19,652 nt of DNA from Microcaldota archaeon (GCA_026396355.1 JAPLWY010000058.1:1-19652), one strand, 5' to 3'; shown: positions 7,821-14,960, counted from the stretch's first letter. Notes: generated by a model not told the origin, from the letters alone. A program made the numbers and translations.

Positions 7821-8807
7821 CTACTTTTCCGCAAAAGGGTAGTAAGTGAACTTCCTGAAGCCTGCAATGGGCACAATTTCATAATCCTCTATCACGCTTC
7901 CGAACCTGTCGCGAAAGTCTGAAAGAATGCTTTGGAAGTGGCGGCTGTCCTCGGCATCAAACCCCGCGTCAATGCCCCATTTCCCGATGCACTTAAGAAG
8001 GAAGGTGGAGTGCGGGTGGGAGCGGCAGTATTCCTCAAGCTCGCGCTCCTTTTTCCCATCCATGCCGCGCAATGTCGCCAGGAGCTCGAAATTGTCAAGC
8101 CCTATTTTTTCGTGCGAGACGAATGCTGAATAGCCTGCGATTATGCCGTCTTTTTCCAGCCTTTTCATCTTCGCGCGCACGGTTGCGGGGGAAACGCCTG
8201 ATTTTTTCGCAAGTTCCAGGGCAGGCATGCGCGCATTTGAGGAGAGAAGCGAGAGCAGCCTTTTTTCAGTCTCATCGATTTCCAGCCCGCCAGGCTCGCC
8301 TGATATTGAAAATTCCTTTTTCCGCTCCTCAATCCCTGCAAGGTGGGTCTTGGGATAGGCAATGAACTGAGATGAGATTGAGACATGGCACTCTTTCACC
8401 AGGCCCGGATGCTTGCCGATTATTTCGCGCATTATGGAATTGAACTGCACTGAATTTTTCGCAAGCACGCCCACCAAAAAGTCGTATTTGCCGCTGCATT
8501 CTGCGACCAGGCGCACGTTTGGGTGCGAGGCAAAGCTGCCCATGAACGCCTCCTTTTCCCTTTTCGGGGCAGAGGACAGCTGCAGCCATGCCTCGTGGTT
8601 CACAAAGCCAAGCTTCCCGAAGTCAACAAGGGCTATGAATGAGACGATGGCGCCGTTTCCAACCAGCCGCTCTATCCTGTAGTGCAGCGCCTGCTTTGAA
8701 ATCCCGACCGCGCGCGCAATCTCCCCGAGCGAGCGGCGGCAATCCTTCTGGAGCTCGCAGATTATGCGCCTGTCCTTCCTGTCAAGCTGCGCCCTTTCTG
8801 CTGCCAT
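7821..8807 (-). CDS. Tandem Lrp/AsnC-family transcriptional regulator
   Basis: The 328-residue protein contains two Lrp/AsnC units in one chain. Unit 1 has a winged helix (about residues 7-60: LDRKDRRIICELQKD, then ISKQALHYRIERLVGNGAI) and an AsnC-like sensing domain; unit 2 repeats this from about residue 176 (EIDETEKRLLSLLSSNAR, then VSPATVRAKMKRLEKDGII). Lrp-type proteins bind DNA as dimers and often sense amino acids, so a fused pair may work as an intrachain dimer. Both recognition helices look intact. A fused siroheme-decarboxylase (AhbA/AhbB-type) is a structural relative and a less likely alternative. It meets the cysteine-rich gene tail to tail with no spacing and diverges from the gene at 8927. 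Start ATG at 8807, with AT-rich repeats and a TATA-like TTTTAAAC 25 bases upstream, suggests a leaderless, self-regulated message. Confidence 0.88.
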   Translation of the reverse strand: MAAERAQLDRKDRRIICELQKDCRRSLGEIARAVGISKQALHYRIERLVGNGAIVSFIALVDFGKLGFVNHEAWLQLSSAPKREKEAFMGSFASHPNVRLVAECSGKYDFLVGVLAKNSVQFNSIMREIIGKHPGLVKECHVSISSQFIAYPKTHLAGIEERKKEFSISGEPGGLEIDETEKRLLSLLSSNARMPALELAKKSGVSPATVRAKMKRLEKDGIIAGYSAFVSHEKIGLDNFELLATLRGMDGKKERELEEYCRSHPHSTFLLKCIGKWGIDAGFDAEDSRHFQSILSDFRDRFGSVIEDYEIVPIAGFRKFTYYPFAEK

Positions 8808-8810
8808 TTT

Positions 8811-8835
8811 TTAAATATGGTTAAAATTGTTTAAA
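8811..8835. promoter_or_regulatory. Three TTAAA boxes at exact 10-base spacing
   Basis: TTAAA occurs at 8811, 8821 and 8831, i.e. once per helical turn, between the Lrp-like start (8807) and the divergent gene at 8927. The rightmost copy is about where the leftward TATA box should lie. Lrp-family proteins often bind phased AT-rich repeats, so this may be the autoregulatory operator; that is inference. Confidence 0.45.
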
Positions 8836-8843
8836 ATACTTCT

Positions 8844-8868
8844 CTTTTGTCAAAAAAATCAGCAAAAG
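8844..8868. promoter_or_regulatory. CTTTTG-N13-CAAAAG inverted repeat upstream of TATA
   Basis: Two six-base perfect arms (8844-8849 and 8863-8868) flank a 13-base A-rich spacer. The right arm abuts the TATA box of the rightward gene at 8872, where an activator or repressor of archaeal promoters commonly sits. With such short AT-rich arms, chance is possible. Confidence 0.3.
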
Positions 8869-8870
8869 CA

Positions 8871-8880
8871 CTTATATACA
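8871..8880 (+). promoter_or_regulatory. TATA box for the 401-residue gene
   Basis: CTTATATACA lies about 50 bases before the ATG at 8927; transcription would begin near 8900 and leave a leader that includes the GAGGTGG ribosome binding site. Confidence 0.6.
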
Positions 8881-8926
8881 AGTAAATACATAAAAAACAA
8901 CAAGAAAACACAATGAGGTGGTGGAA

Positions 8927-10132
8927 ATGACGTTTAACTGCATACAAAAGAAGAAGATTGACTCGATACAACAGAAGGAGATTGCTGGGATAAAGGAATG
9001 CCTTTCGGATTTTGCCGCCCTGCTGGTGGAAAGAAAAATTGGCGGGTTGAGCAGGAAGGTAAAGCGTGAAGCGGTAATGCGGCTGATTGATGGAGTAAAA
9101 AAAACCGGAAAAGCACCGAATGACGCCATACTTGCCGAGTTTGGAATCAACCAGAAACAGGCAAAAAAATTGCTTGTTAACGGGATGGCAAAACGGATTC
9201 TTGATGGAAAATCGAGTGCGGCGGAAATTTCAGAGTGCGGTTGCAAAAATGAGCTCGAAGCCGTTGTAAAACAATATCTTTTGAAAACAATCGTGGATAC
9301 TGAAAAAAACCGAGATGCCATTAGAGACTTGGATGACAGTAACTGCGAAGAAAGCCCATTTTGCAGAGAACAACTGCACGGGCTTGCAGAGCTATACAAT
9401 GATAGCGCCCAAAAGCTGAGGGTTGAGAAGATTCTTTGCACTGATTTGATGCTCGAGTTGGACATTAGAAAAAGAGGAGAAATCCTTAATCCCAAGTACG
9501 GAATAGCCGATGTGGAATTGCTCATGAAATGGAATTCGATATGGGCAAAGGAAGCTGCCAAGACGGTTGTTTCCATGGTGGTTGCGAAATGTGTTGTGGG
9601 CAAAGAAGACACTGTGGATTGGAAGAAAGTTTGGCTGAGGTGGAATCTCGCCCCTGGCGAGATGGGGGAAGCTGCCATCAAAGGCATAGAGGTAGGCATT
9701 AGGCTGCACCTGCTTTTGCCTGATGAAAGATATGGCAATGATCTTGGAAACGCAAAGTGTTTGATATACGGAGAATACACTTTTGACGATGCATTGACCA
9801 GGATAGGGGAAGACTATGGACTAGTCAAAGAAGTGAAAAAATACAGGAGAACCGATTGGCCGCTGAAGTGCAATGATTCATATGTGAAAGAATTGCCAGG
9901 AGCGTTAGACGATGCACTAAGATACGCGCCTGACCCCTCATTTTCCATATTCGTTGCAAAGGCATGCGAAAAACTCGGAGATGGGCAAAGAGCATCGAAT
10001 GCAGCAAGAAAAGCGGTGTTCGCACTGCTCCGTGAAGAAAGATATGATGAAGCTGAGAAATGTGCGGAGGAATTCCGGCTTGCGCTTGAGTTGGCTGGAA
10101 TAAAGACCGTTCGCGCAGTACTCGGGCGTTAA
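8927..10132 (+). CDS. Unknown 401-residue helical protein with TPR-like C-terminus
   Basis: The protein starts MTFNCIQKKKIDSIQQKE and appears soluble, mostly alpha-helical and charged, with no membrane segment or signal peptide. Scattered cysteine pairs occur in SECGCKNE and NCEESPFC, but there is no clean metal site. The C-terminal part (SFSIFVAKACEKLGDGQRASNAARKAVFALLREERYDEA and following) has the helix-turn-helix rhythm and small/aromatic pattern of TPR-like repeats, suggesting a protein-binding scaffold; this is inference from pattern only. ATG at 8927 is chosen because GAGGTGG precedes it at six-base spacing; the GTG codons just upstream are part of that site. The DNA is visibly more AT-rich, with more A-ending codons, than the cysteine-rich genes on either side, a possible sign of separate origin. 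It faces the Lrp-like regulator and is followed after 23 bases by another rightward gene, probably cotranscribed. Family not recognised. Confidence 0.78.
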   Translation: MTFNCIQKKKIDSIQQKEIAGIKECLSDFAALLVERKIGGLSRKVKREAVMRLIDGVKKTGKAPNDAILAEFGINQKQAKKLLVNGMAKRILDGKSSAAEISECGCKNELEAVVKQYLLKTIVDTEKNRDAIRDLDDSNCEESPFCREQLHGLAELYNDSAQKLRVEKILCTDLMLELDIRKRGEILNPKYGIADVELLMKWNSIWAKEAAKTVVSMVVAKCVVGKEDTVDWKKVWLRWNLAPGEMGEAAIKGIEVGIRLHLLLPDERYGNDLGNAKCLIYGEYTFDDALTRIGEDYGLVKEVKKYRRTDWPLKCNDSYVKELPGALDDALRYAPDPSFSIFVAKACEKLGDGQRASNAARKAVFALLREERYDEAEKCAEEFRLALELAGIKTVRAVLGR

Positions 10133-10155
10133 CCGTGAATTTGCGGGTGATAAAA

Positions 10156-10611
10156 ATGGCATCAAAAATTACAATTGCGGTGGAATTTTTTATATCGGGA
10201 TTGCTGTCGGGAATGCTATTAGGCGATATAACATCAAACTCCAAAGTACCCAAAAGTGAAAAACAAAAATATTCGTACGAATTGAGTAAGATCGAAGATG
10301 AACTCGAATCAAGGATTAAAAACGCGGACCGCATGCTGGACACCACGACTATTGCCCAGCCCGAGCATTACCGTGCAGATGCGCTTTATGATATGGCAAA
10401 AGAGGATAGTCACAGGATTGAGCGTGTGGAGTTTTGGATGCCCCGTAAGATGGTAGAGGAGACAAAATCGACCAACAAAGAACGAATAATACAGGTAAAA
10501 CGCAACCTTGACTCGCTTGAGAGCATATTGTACAGGAAAATGAAGAATAATGTGGTGAAGAGCGAGTGCAAGCAGCCTCCCATGAAGCACCTGGCGCCAC
10601 TTAAGAGGTGA
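10156..10611 (+). CDS. Small protein with N-terminal membrane anchor, 151 residues
   Basis: It begins MASKITIAVEFFISGLLSGMLLGD, a single hydrophobic helix (about residues 5-24) that should act as an uncleaved anchor. A polar, strongly charged helical body follows (YSYELSKIEDELESRIKNADRM; KERIIQVKRNLDSLESILYRKM) with coiled-coil character, and a basic proline-containing tail ends PLKR. ATG at 10156 has GGTGA at five-base spacing; the upstream GTG at 10135 lacks a comparable site. It lies 23 bases after the 401-residue gene in the same direction and meets the TrmB-like gene tail to tail with three bases between stop codons. Base composition matches its AT-rich upstream neighbour. No family recognised; a membrane-tethered partner of the upstream protein is a reasonable guess. 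Confidence 0.7.
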   Translation: MASKITIAVEFFISGLLSGMLLGDITSNSKVPKSEKQKYSYELSKIEDELESRIKNADRMLDTTTIAQPEHYRADALYDMAKEDSHRIERVEFWMPRKMVEETKSTNKERIIQVKRNLDSLESILYRKMKNNVVKSECKQPPMKHLAPLKR

Positions 10612-10621
10612 CGCTTATTTT
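10599..10621. repeat. Convergent-end repeat, copy 1 (matches 14197-14217)
   Basis: ACTTAAGAGG followed by TGACGCTTATTTTT spans the end of the rightward gene and the TAA of the leftward TrmB-like gene. Apart from a two-base gap and one substitution the same string occurs at the end of the second TrmB-like gene. Its core CTTAAG is palindromic. Confidence 0.5.
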
Positions 10622-11733
10622 TCTTTCGCAGTCTTCCACATCAGCCAGAAGTAGTCGCGGTAGGCGTTTGCCACGTGCGCGTCCTCCACCACGAATGCGA
10701 CAGGCACTGGAAGCCACACCACATTGGCAACATGGTTGCCGTAAACCCACACTACGTTTGGCGAGTATTCCCAGTCTTTTGGAAGCAGGCGTATCTTGCT
10801 CATGGGAAAGTGCACAGCAGGCTTTGAGAGTATTTTCCTGTTTGAAAGCAAGAACCACTTGTGCCCTTTTTTTTGCGCGCGCGGGATGTAGTCTTGCTCA
10901 AGGTAATCGGTGTAGCGCTCTGAAGCCTGGCCTGCCGCGCCAAAGAAGAGAGTTTCCTTGTGGTTCAGAGTCTCCTCCATTATCGCGCGCATTCCCTCGT
11001 CGCCGCGGTACACGCGCGTCTTCTCCTCAAACAGCCCGTCGAACGTTGCGCGGAAAGTTTTGGCAAGGTGCTCGTCCTTGATGAGAATCACTGTGGGCTC
11101 CTCGTGCCAGAGGATGAGCGCCAGCCTGTCTGCATACGTCCACCAGATGCCAGGCGAGGGGACGGACGGGTCCATGAATTTTGTCTCTGACAGCGGGACC
11201 AGCGCGGCGCGCTTCCTCGCAAGCGGCGTGTCGAGCAGGAGCCTGCGCGAATGTATGCCCAGCCTGTGCGCCTTCCGGTTGAAGATAGACATGAATCTCG
11301 GGAGGTAGTCGTAAATCTGCATCTGCCCGTAGTACACGCAATAGTCGGCGCGCTTGGCGAGTATGTCCTCCAGCAGCGTCTTGAGCGCCTGCCTGCCGTG
11401 CATTACAGATGCGCTTGCGGCTTTCTCGGCCTCAAAAACGCGCGAAAGCGAGGGAAGCGCCTTTTCCATTGCATCGCGCTTCTCGTCCAAAAAAGATAAG
11501 AGAGAAGAAGGGGGGGAAGGGGTAAAGGTGAGAATGCCACCCACCTCTGCCTTGCCCGCCATTCCCTTCTTCTCCAATTGCACCAGGGTGTCATATACCA
11601 CCCTTCGGTGCATGCCCGACCTGGTCGCCAGGTCGGTCGCCTTTGCCTTCCCTGATTTAAGAAGCAGGAGATAGAGCTTGGCTTCATTTGCAGTCAGCCC
11701 GAGCCCCTGGAGCGCTTCAGTTTCCCCTGCCAT
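10615..11733 (-). CDS. TrmB-like transcriptional regulator 1 with duplicated sensor domain
   Basis: The 372-residue protein starts with a TrmB-type winged helix (LQGLGLTANEAKLYLLLLKSGKAKATDLATRSGMHRRVVYDTLVQLEKKGM, about residues 9-60). A short helical linker follows, then two copies of a C-terminal sensing module. One starts near ASVMHGRQALKTLLEDILAK and ends DEHLAKTFRATFDGLF; the other runs from TRVYRGDEGMRAIMEETL to HVANAYRDYFWLMWK. Each ends with the same pattern of strand then helix (VILIKDEHLAKTFR; AFVVEDAHVANAYR). TrmB regulators usually control sugar uptake or metabolism; here the ligand is unknown. It diverges from the cysteine-rich gene across a perfect 10-base inverted repeat, which makes that gene and itself the likely targets. 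ATG at 11733 fits a very short leader, since a TATA-like ACTATAAC lies about 30 bases upstream within the palindrome spacer. Confidence 0.85.
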   Translation of the reverse strand: MAGETEALQGLGLTANEAKLYLLLLKSGKAKATDLATRSGMHRRVVYDTLVQLEKKGMAGKAEVGGILTFTPSPPSSLLSFLDEKRDAMEKALPSLSRVFEAEKAASASVMHGRQALKTLLEDILAKRADYCVYYGQMQIYDYLPRFMSIFNRKAHRLGIHSRRLLLDTPLARKRAALVPLSETKFMDPSVPSPGIWWTYADRLALILWHEEPTVILIKDEHLAKTFRATFDGLFEEKTRVYRGDEGMRAIMEETLNHKETLFFGAAGQASERYTDYLEQDYIPRAQKKGHKWFLLSNRKILSKPAVHFPMSKIRLLPKDWEYSPNVVWVYGNHVANVVWLPVPVAFVVEDAHVANAYRDYFWLMWKTAKEK

Positions 11734-11750
11734 TTTTCCACATTCTGCTC

Positions 11751-11778
11751 ATTTGTGGTGTTATAGTTCACCACAAAT
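11751..11778. promoter_or_regulatory. Perfect 10-base inverted repeat, probable TrmB-like operator
   Basis: ATTTGTGGTG (11751-11760), spacer TTATAGTT, CACCACAAAT (11769-11778). The right arm runs into the rightward TATA box and the spacer contains a leftward TATA-like sequence, so a bound protein would block both divergent promoters. Further half sites CCACA (11738-11742) and TGTGG (11804-11808) flank it on each side, the second just before the start codon at 11810. Confidence 0.75.
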
Positions 11779-11788
11779 TTATATATAC
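11776..11788 (+). promoter_or_regulatory. TATA box for cysteine-rich gene copy 2
   Basis: AATTTATATATAC is centred about 27 bases before ATG 11810, implying a leaderless transcript. No ribosome binding motif precedes the ATG, in agreement. Confidence 0.7.
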
Positions 11789-11809
11789 TTGGGTTTGCCT
11801 AAATGTGGC

Positions 11810-13390
11810 ATGGAAAAAATAAACGTGGATTTCAAGAATACCTGCAGGATACTTTTTGGGAAGGAAATAGGCGAGCTTGAGGAGTTTGGGGATTATCTCC
11901 GGGAAGCGATGTTTGCGCACCGCATGGCAAAATCCTCGGTGTCAGGCAAGCAGGTGATGCTCTCAAGCCCGTTTTACCCGCAGGGCGCGCGCGTGGTTTC
12001 GCAGGAGGAGCTCCCCCTTGCAAAGTTCGCGCCCATTTCAATCAATGACATAAAAGACGTGGACACCCTGTTTGAGGCTGCCCAAGAGCGCGCGGTCTTC
12101 TGCGGCAACAAGACATTCGGAGCCACGCTTGGCGCATCAGAGGCGGATAACTGCGCAGACTGCGCAAACGCCTACCATTCGCATGACATTTACAATGTGA
12201 AGAACTGCGCCTATTGCTCGAACGGAAGAATATCCGAGTCGGTTTACGGGGTGAGCGGCTTTTGCCGCTCCAGCCATTCCATGCGCTGCGTGGTGTGCGC
12301 AGGCCCGGGGATGGGCGTCTCGCGCTGCTTCGAGGTGCACTCCAGCGCCGGCACCTCAGGCTCGTATTTCTCCTATAACTGCAGCGGCTGCAGCGACTTG
12401 ATGTTCTGCTTCAACCTGCGCGGGAAAAGCAATTGCATAGGCAATCTGCAGCTTTCCCGCGAGCGCTACTCAACGATTCGCGCGAAGCTCGTGTCCGAGA
12501 TGGCGCAGAAGCTCCGGAAAGACAAGAGGCTGTTTTCTTTGGTGGATTTGGCTGAAGGCGACCGATGCAGAGGAAACGAGCGAGTGGCAAGTAAGTTGGA
12601 AACTCTCGCATTCTCCCCAATGCCCCCAACGGTTCGCAGGGCATTCGAAAGCTGCTGCCGGGTGGTGCTCGGGTCGCAGCCGAGCGAGCTTGAGCGCTAT
12701 TGCGGCTGGCTGGCGCCAAAAGCAGCCAGGGTCAGCAAGGTGAAGGGGTTTGAGGGGGAGCAGACCTTCCATGCGGATTTCCCGCTCATAGGCAAGCTGC
12801 CAGCGTGCAGCCTTGCCTCGCTTGGCACTGCGCTCTCCTCGCCTCAAAAGAGGCAGATATCCATCTCCGAGGGGGAAACGCCTGGCCTGGAGGAGATTGC
12901 AGGGCGCGCAGGGAAGATCGCGCTTTTCACATTCGAAAAACGCGAGGGGCGCTGCCTGGACATCAGCGAAACCGCGGGCGCGTCTGATGCAGTGGGCTGC
13001 CACCGCCTCCTGTTCGCGTTCACAAGCAGCCTCTCGGGCCTGTCCTCAATCGTGACTGAATCGAAATACATTTTCGGAGGCTACCTGCGCATGCTCAACA
13101 GCGAGTTCTGCATCAGCTGCTTCAACCTCACGCAGTGCAAGGGGTGCCTTGAGGCAGACAGCTCGTACCGGAGCAGCGGGCTTTACTTTTGCCATAATTG
13201 CGAGGATGTCGAGAATGGCATACTTTGCTTCAACCTCAAGGGCGCGCGCTATGCTGTGCTGAACCAGCCAGTGGGCAAGGAAGAGTTTGCGCGCGTGAAG
13301 AAGATGCTTTTGGAGTACATCAACCGCGAGCTGGAAGAGAAAGGAGAGCTGGGAAGGAGCATATTCGAACTTGAAAAAACTAAGAGGTGA
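11810..13390 (+). CDS. Cysteine-rich protein with two tandem homologous halves (copy 2)
   Basis: This 526-residue paralogue of the product of 6234-7820 begins MEKINVDFKNTCRILFGKEIGELEEFGDYL. The shared blocks are SSVSGKQVM, PISINDIKDVDTLFEAAQERAVFCGN, the Cys-rich array (NCADCANAYHSHD; NCAYCSNG; NCSGCSDLMFCFNLRG; GNLQLSRERYSTIRAKLVSEM) and, in half 2 from about residue 272, RRAFESCCRVVLGSQPSELERY through EFCISCFNLTQCKGC, FCHNCEDVENGILCFNLKGARYAV and VGKEEFARVKK. Half 2 has lost some cysteines in its first part, so the two halves have diverged. No TM helix or signal peptide is evident. ATG at 11810 fits a leaderless message; the frame upstream is open only through the promoter. It is divergent from TrmB-like regulator 1 and cotranscribed with the two-TM protein five bases downstream. 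A metal-binding or redox role is inferred from cysteine content alone. Confidence 0.85.
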   Translation: MEKINVDFKNTCRILFGKEIGELEEFGDYLREAMFAHRMAKSSVSGKQVMLSSPFYPQGARVVSQEELPLAKFAPISINDIKDVDTLFEAAQERAVFCGNKTFGATLGASEADNCADCANAYHSHDIYNVKNCAYCSNGRISESVYGVSGFCRSSHSMRCVVCAGPGMGVSRCFEVHSSAGTSGSYFSYNCSGCSDLMFCFNLRGKSNCIGNLQLSRERYSTIRAKLVSEMAQKLRKDKRLFSLVDLAEGDRCRGNERVASKLETLAFSPMPPTVRRAFESCCRVVLGSQPSELERYCGWLAPKAARVSKVKGFEGEQTFHADFPLIGKLPACSLASLGTALSSPQKRQISISEGETPGLEEIAGRAGKIALFTFEKREGRCLDISETAGASDAVGCHRLLFAFTSSLSGLSSIVTESKYIFGGYLRMLNSEFCISCFNLTQCKGCLEADSSYRSSGLYFCHNCEDVENGILCFNLKGARYAVLNQPVGKEEFARVKKMLLEYINRELEEKGELGRSIFELEKTKR

Positions 13391-13395
13391 ATCGA

Positions 13396-14139
13396 ATGGC
13401 ATTTGTAAATGGAGAACGGCGCGTTGGATGCCCTGTTGAGAATAAAGACAAGCTTCGGCTCGGCACGCTCGGAAAGCTGGGCAGGATGGCTTTGAACGAA
13501 TTCCGTTGGCTTCCCATTTCTGAACAAAAAGAACTGATAAAAGAAGGGATAATCTCTGATGCCGCCAGGCTGGCAGGCTACCTGAAAGAGGGCAAGGCGC
13601 TGGTGAAAGAGAGAAAGCGCAAGCCAAAAGAGACACTGAACGGGATTTCCAGAGAAATGAGTGAATACGATAGGCTGGCTGAGAAATACGAGGAACTCGA
13701 TAACAACTATAGGTACATGTTGCCAAGAGAAAAATTAAATGATGCAAAGAAGATAGTGGATGACAAGGCCAAGGAGATATGCAAAAAATTTCAGGATAGC
13801 GATTTGCAAGAGGCAAAAGGTGCAGGTTTTGCTGCGGTTGTGAAACCTTTGGATGACGTTCGTCTTTTTGCGGCAGGCGTAGTATACAGTGCCTTAGGAG
13901 GCAGCCTGCTTCTCGGGACGATAAATATTTATGAGGCTCTTCAGCGCACGATGCATGGTGGAATCTTTTCCATCAAAGATTTCGCAATTGGAATCGGCTT
14001 GCTGATTGGCGGCTTAACACTAAATCATTTGATTGCCAGCACAAAATCCAAAATCAGGGCGGTTGAGCGCTACGAGAAGATGAAGGCAGAGGTGAAAAAG
14101 AAGGATGATGCGCAAGGCTCGGCGCATGGAATTGTTTGA
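13396..14139 (+). CDS. Two-TM membrane protein with helical cytoplasmic domain, 247 residues
   Basis: The N-terminal ~150 residues are charged and helical, with coiled-coil-like stretches (REMSEYDRLAEKYEELDNNYRYML; KLNDAKKIVDDKAKEICKKF). Two hydrophobic segments follow (about 157-175, RLFAAGVVYSALGGSLLLGTI, and 193-213, IKDFAIGIGLLIGGLTLNHLI) with a short loop between them, then a basic tail (KSKIRAVERYEKMKAEVKKKDD). Start ATG at 13396 has GAGGTGA at five-base spacing overlapping the previous gene's stop, so it forms an operon with the cysteine-rich gene; GTG at 13387 is rejected. Its layout is matched by the products of 17704-18741 and 18847-19652. Family unknown. Immediately after its stop another frame reads on with a very basic segment to about 14210, which could be a frame-shifted old C-terminus. 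Confidence 0.72.
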   Translation: MAFVNGERRVGCPVENKDKLRLGTLGKLGRMALNEFRWLPISEQKELIKEGIISDAARLAGYLKEGKALVKERKRKPKETLNGISREMSEYDRLAEKYEELDNNYRYMLPREKLNDAKKIVDDKAKEICKKFQDSDLQEAKGAGFAAVVKPLDDVRLFAAGVVYSALGGSLLLGTINIYEALQRTMHGGIFSIKDFAIGIGLLIGGLTLNHLIASTKSKIRAVERYEKMKAEVKKKDDAQGSAHGIV

Positions 14140-14165
14140 AAAGGTCATGGAACGGGCACATTCGC

Positions 14166-14194
14166 GCTATCGCATCCTGAAGCGCAGAAGCGCG
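14166..14194 (-). repeat. Pelota 3'-end repeat, copy A
   Basis: Leftward, this 29-base stretch reads RALLRFRMR followed by TAG and matches the pelota gene end (16630-16658) at 26 of 29 positions, in the same orientation. No gene here uses that frame: it lies between the stop of the rightward gene (14139) and the stop of TrmB-like regulator 2 (14211). It looks like a copied or left-over pelota terminus. Confidence 0.7.
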
Positions 14195-14196
14195 CG

Positions 14197-14217
14197 ACTT
14201 AAGAGGATGCTTATTTT
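14197..14217. repeat. Convergent-end repeat, copy 2 (matches 10599-10621)
   Basis: ACTTAAGAGGATGCTTATTTT ends at the TAA of TrmB-like regulator 2 and repeats the string found at the end of TrmB-like regulator 1, with two bases missing and one changed. It directly adjoins pelota repeat copy A. Confidence 0.5.
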
Positions 14218-14960
14218 CCCTTGGATGAGGCCCACATTGCGTCAAAATACGCGTTGAACGCCTTTGCTGCGCTCGCGCTTTTTATCATGAACATCGTGAA
14301 CTCGTCTCCGAGGCTGATCAGCACCTTGTTGCCATACACCAGGAATATCGCCGGAGTGAACATGTCGCTTGGCATGAAACGGAGCTCGATTGGCTTGTAT
14401 TGCTGCAGTTTTTTTGCAGTCTCCTTTGCGCCGTGGTTGAAAAGCATCTTGGCTTTCACCCCTTTGGCTGCCCTGCTCTTGTGGAAGTGCTGCGCTGCGC
14501 GCAAGAACTGCTCCCCAAACTGGTAGACGCCCATGATGCGCACTTCCCCCCCCTTGCCAAGAGAATCCACTATGTCTTGAAAAGCCGTCCTGACCCCGCG
14601 CTGCCCGGTGAAGACAGATGCCTCGTTCGTTTCAGCCACCTGCCGCTCCATCATGAGAAGGGAGGGGAGCAGCTTTGAAACCGCCGCTTCCTTCTCTTCC
14701 ACCTGCCGTTTCTTCTCCTGAAGATATTCCAGTATCATGTTTGGAGAGGCTGCCTTGTAGCGCTTCACCCCTTCTTTCAGGAAGGAGCTGACCATCCCCT
14801 TTTGCGAAAGCTTTTCAAGCACCCCGTATATCTTGGAGTCCGCGGTCCGGGAGCGCATCACTATGGGGCCTGTCGAGGATGGTCCCATGTCCAGAAGGGC
14901 AAGATAGACCTTTATTTCCGATTTTGTCAGCCCGATGCTTTCAAGCGCAGAAGTGTCCAT
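14211..14960 (-). CDS. TrmB-like transcriptional regulator 2
   Basis: The 249-residue protein opens with a TrmB winged helix (LESIGLTKSEIKVYLALLDMGPSSTGPIVMRSRTADSKIYGVLEKLSQKGMV, about residues 6-58). A linker helix follows (ILEYLQEKKRQVEEKEAAVSKLLPSL), then one copy of the sensing module (SVFTGQRGVRTAFQDIVDSL through AFNAYFDAMW). It is thus a single-sensor relative of the product of 10615-11733, and its C-terminal YFDAMWASSKGK parallels YFWLMWKTAKEK there. ATG at 14960 is chosen because the helix-turn-helix begins a few residues later and an AT-rich TATA-like element lies 25-30 bases upstream; ATG at 15023 would carry translation through both palindromes and the promoter. It diverges from the exported-protein gene, the likely target, and meets the preceding gene tail to tail. 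Confidence 0.85.
   Translation of the reverse strand: MDTSALESIGLTKSEIKVYLALLDMGPSSTGPIVMRSRTADSKIYGVLEKLSQKGMVSSFLKEGVKRYKAASPNMILEYLQEKKRQVEEKEAAVSKLLPSLLMMERQVAETNEASVFTGQRGVRTAFQDIVDSLGKGGEVRIMGVYQFGEQFLRAAQHFHKSRAAKGVKAKMLFNHGAKETAKKLQQYKPIELRFMPSDMFTPAIFLVYGNKVLISLGDEFTMFMIKSASAAKAFNAYFDAMWASSKGK

Noticed and set aside
8872..9780. A 302-codon leftward open frame opposite the 401-residue gene
   Set aside because: It is antisense to a gene with a good TATA box and ribosome binding site, its product is an unusual Ser/Phe-rich string, and it ends inside the promoter region; typical of a reverse-frame shadow.
13046..13816. A 256-codon leftward open frame across the end of the cysteine-rich gene and the next gene
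   Set aside because: It overlaps two well-supported rightward genes joined by a ribosome binding site, and has no recognisable domain or promoter.
14108..14254. Short basic rightward frame (MRKARRMELFEKVMERAHSRYRILKRRS and on) after the two-TM gene
   Set aside because: It overlaps the end of the preceding gene and then the end of the TrmB-like gene, is explained partly by pelota repeat A read backwards, and lacks a ribosome binding site; at most a frame-shifted old C-terminus.
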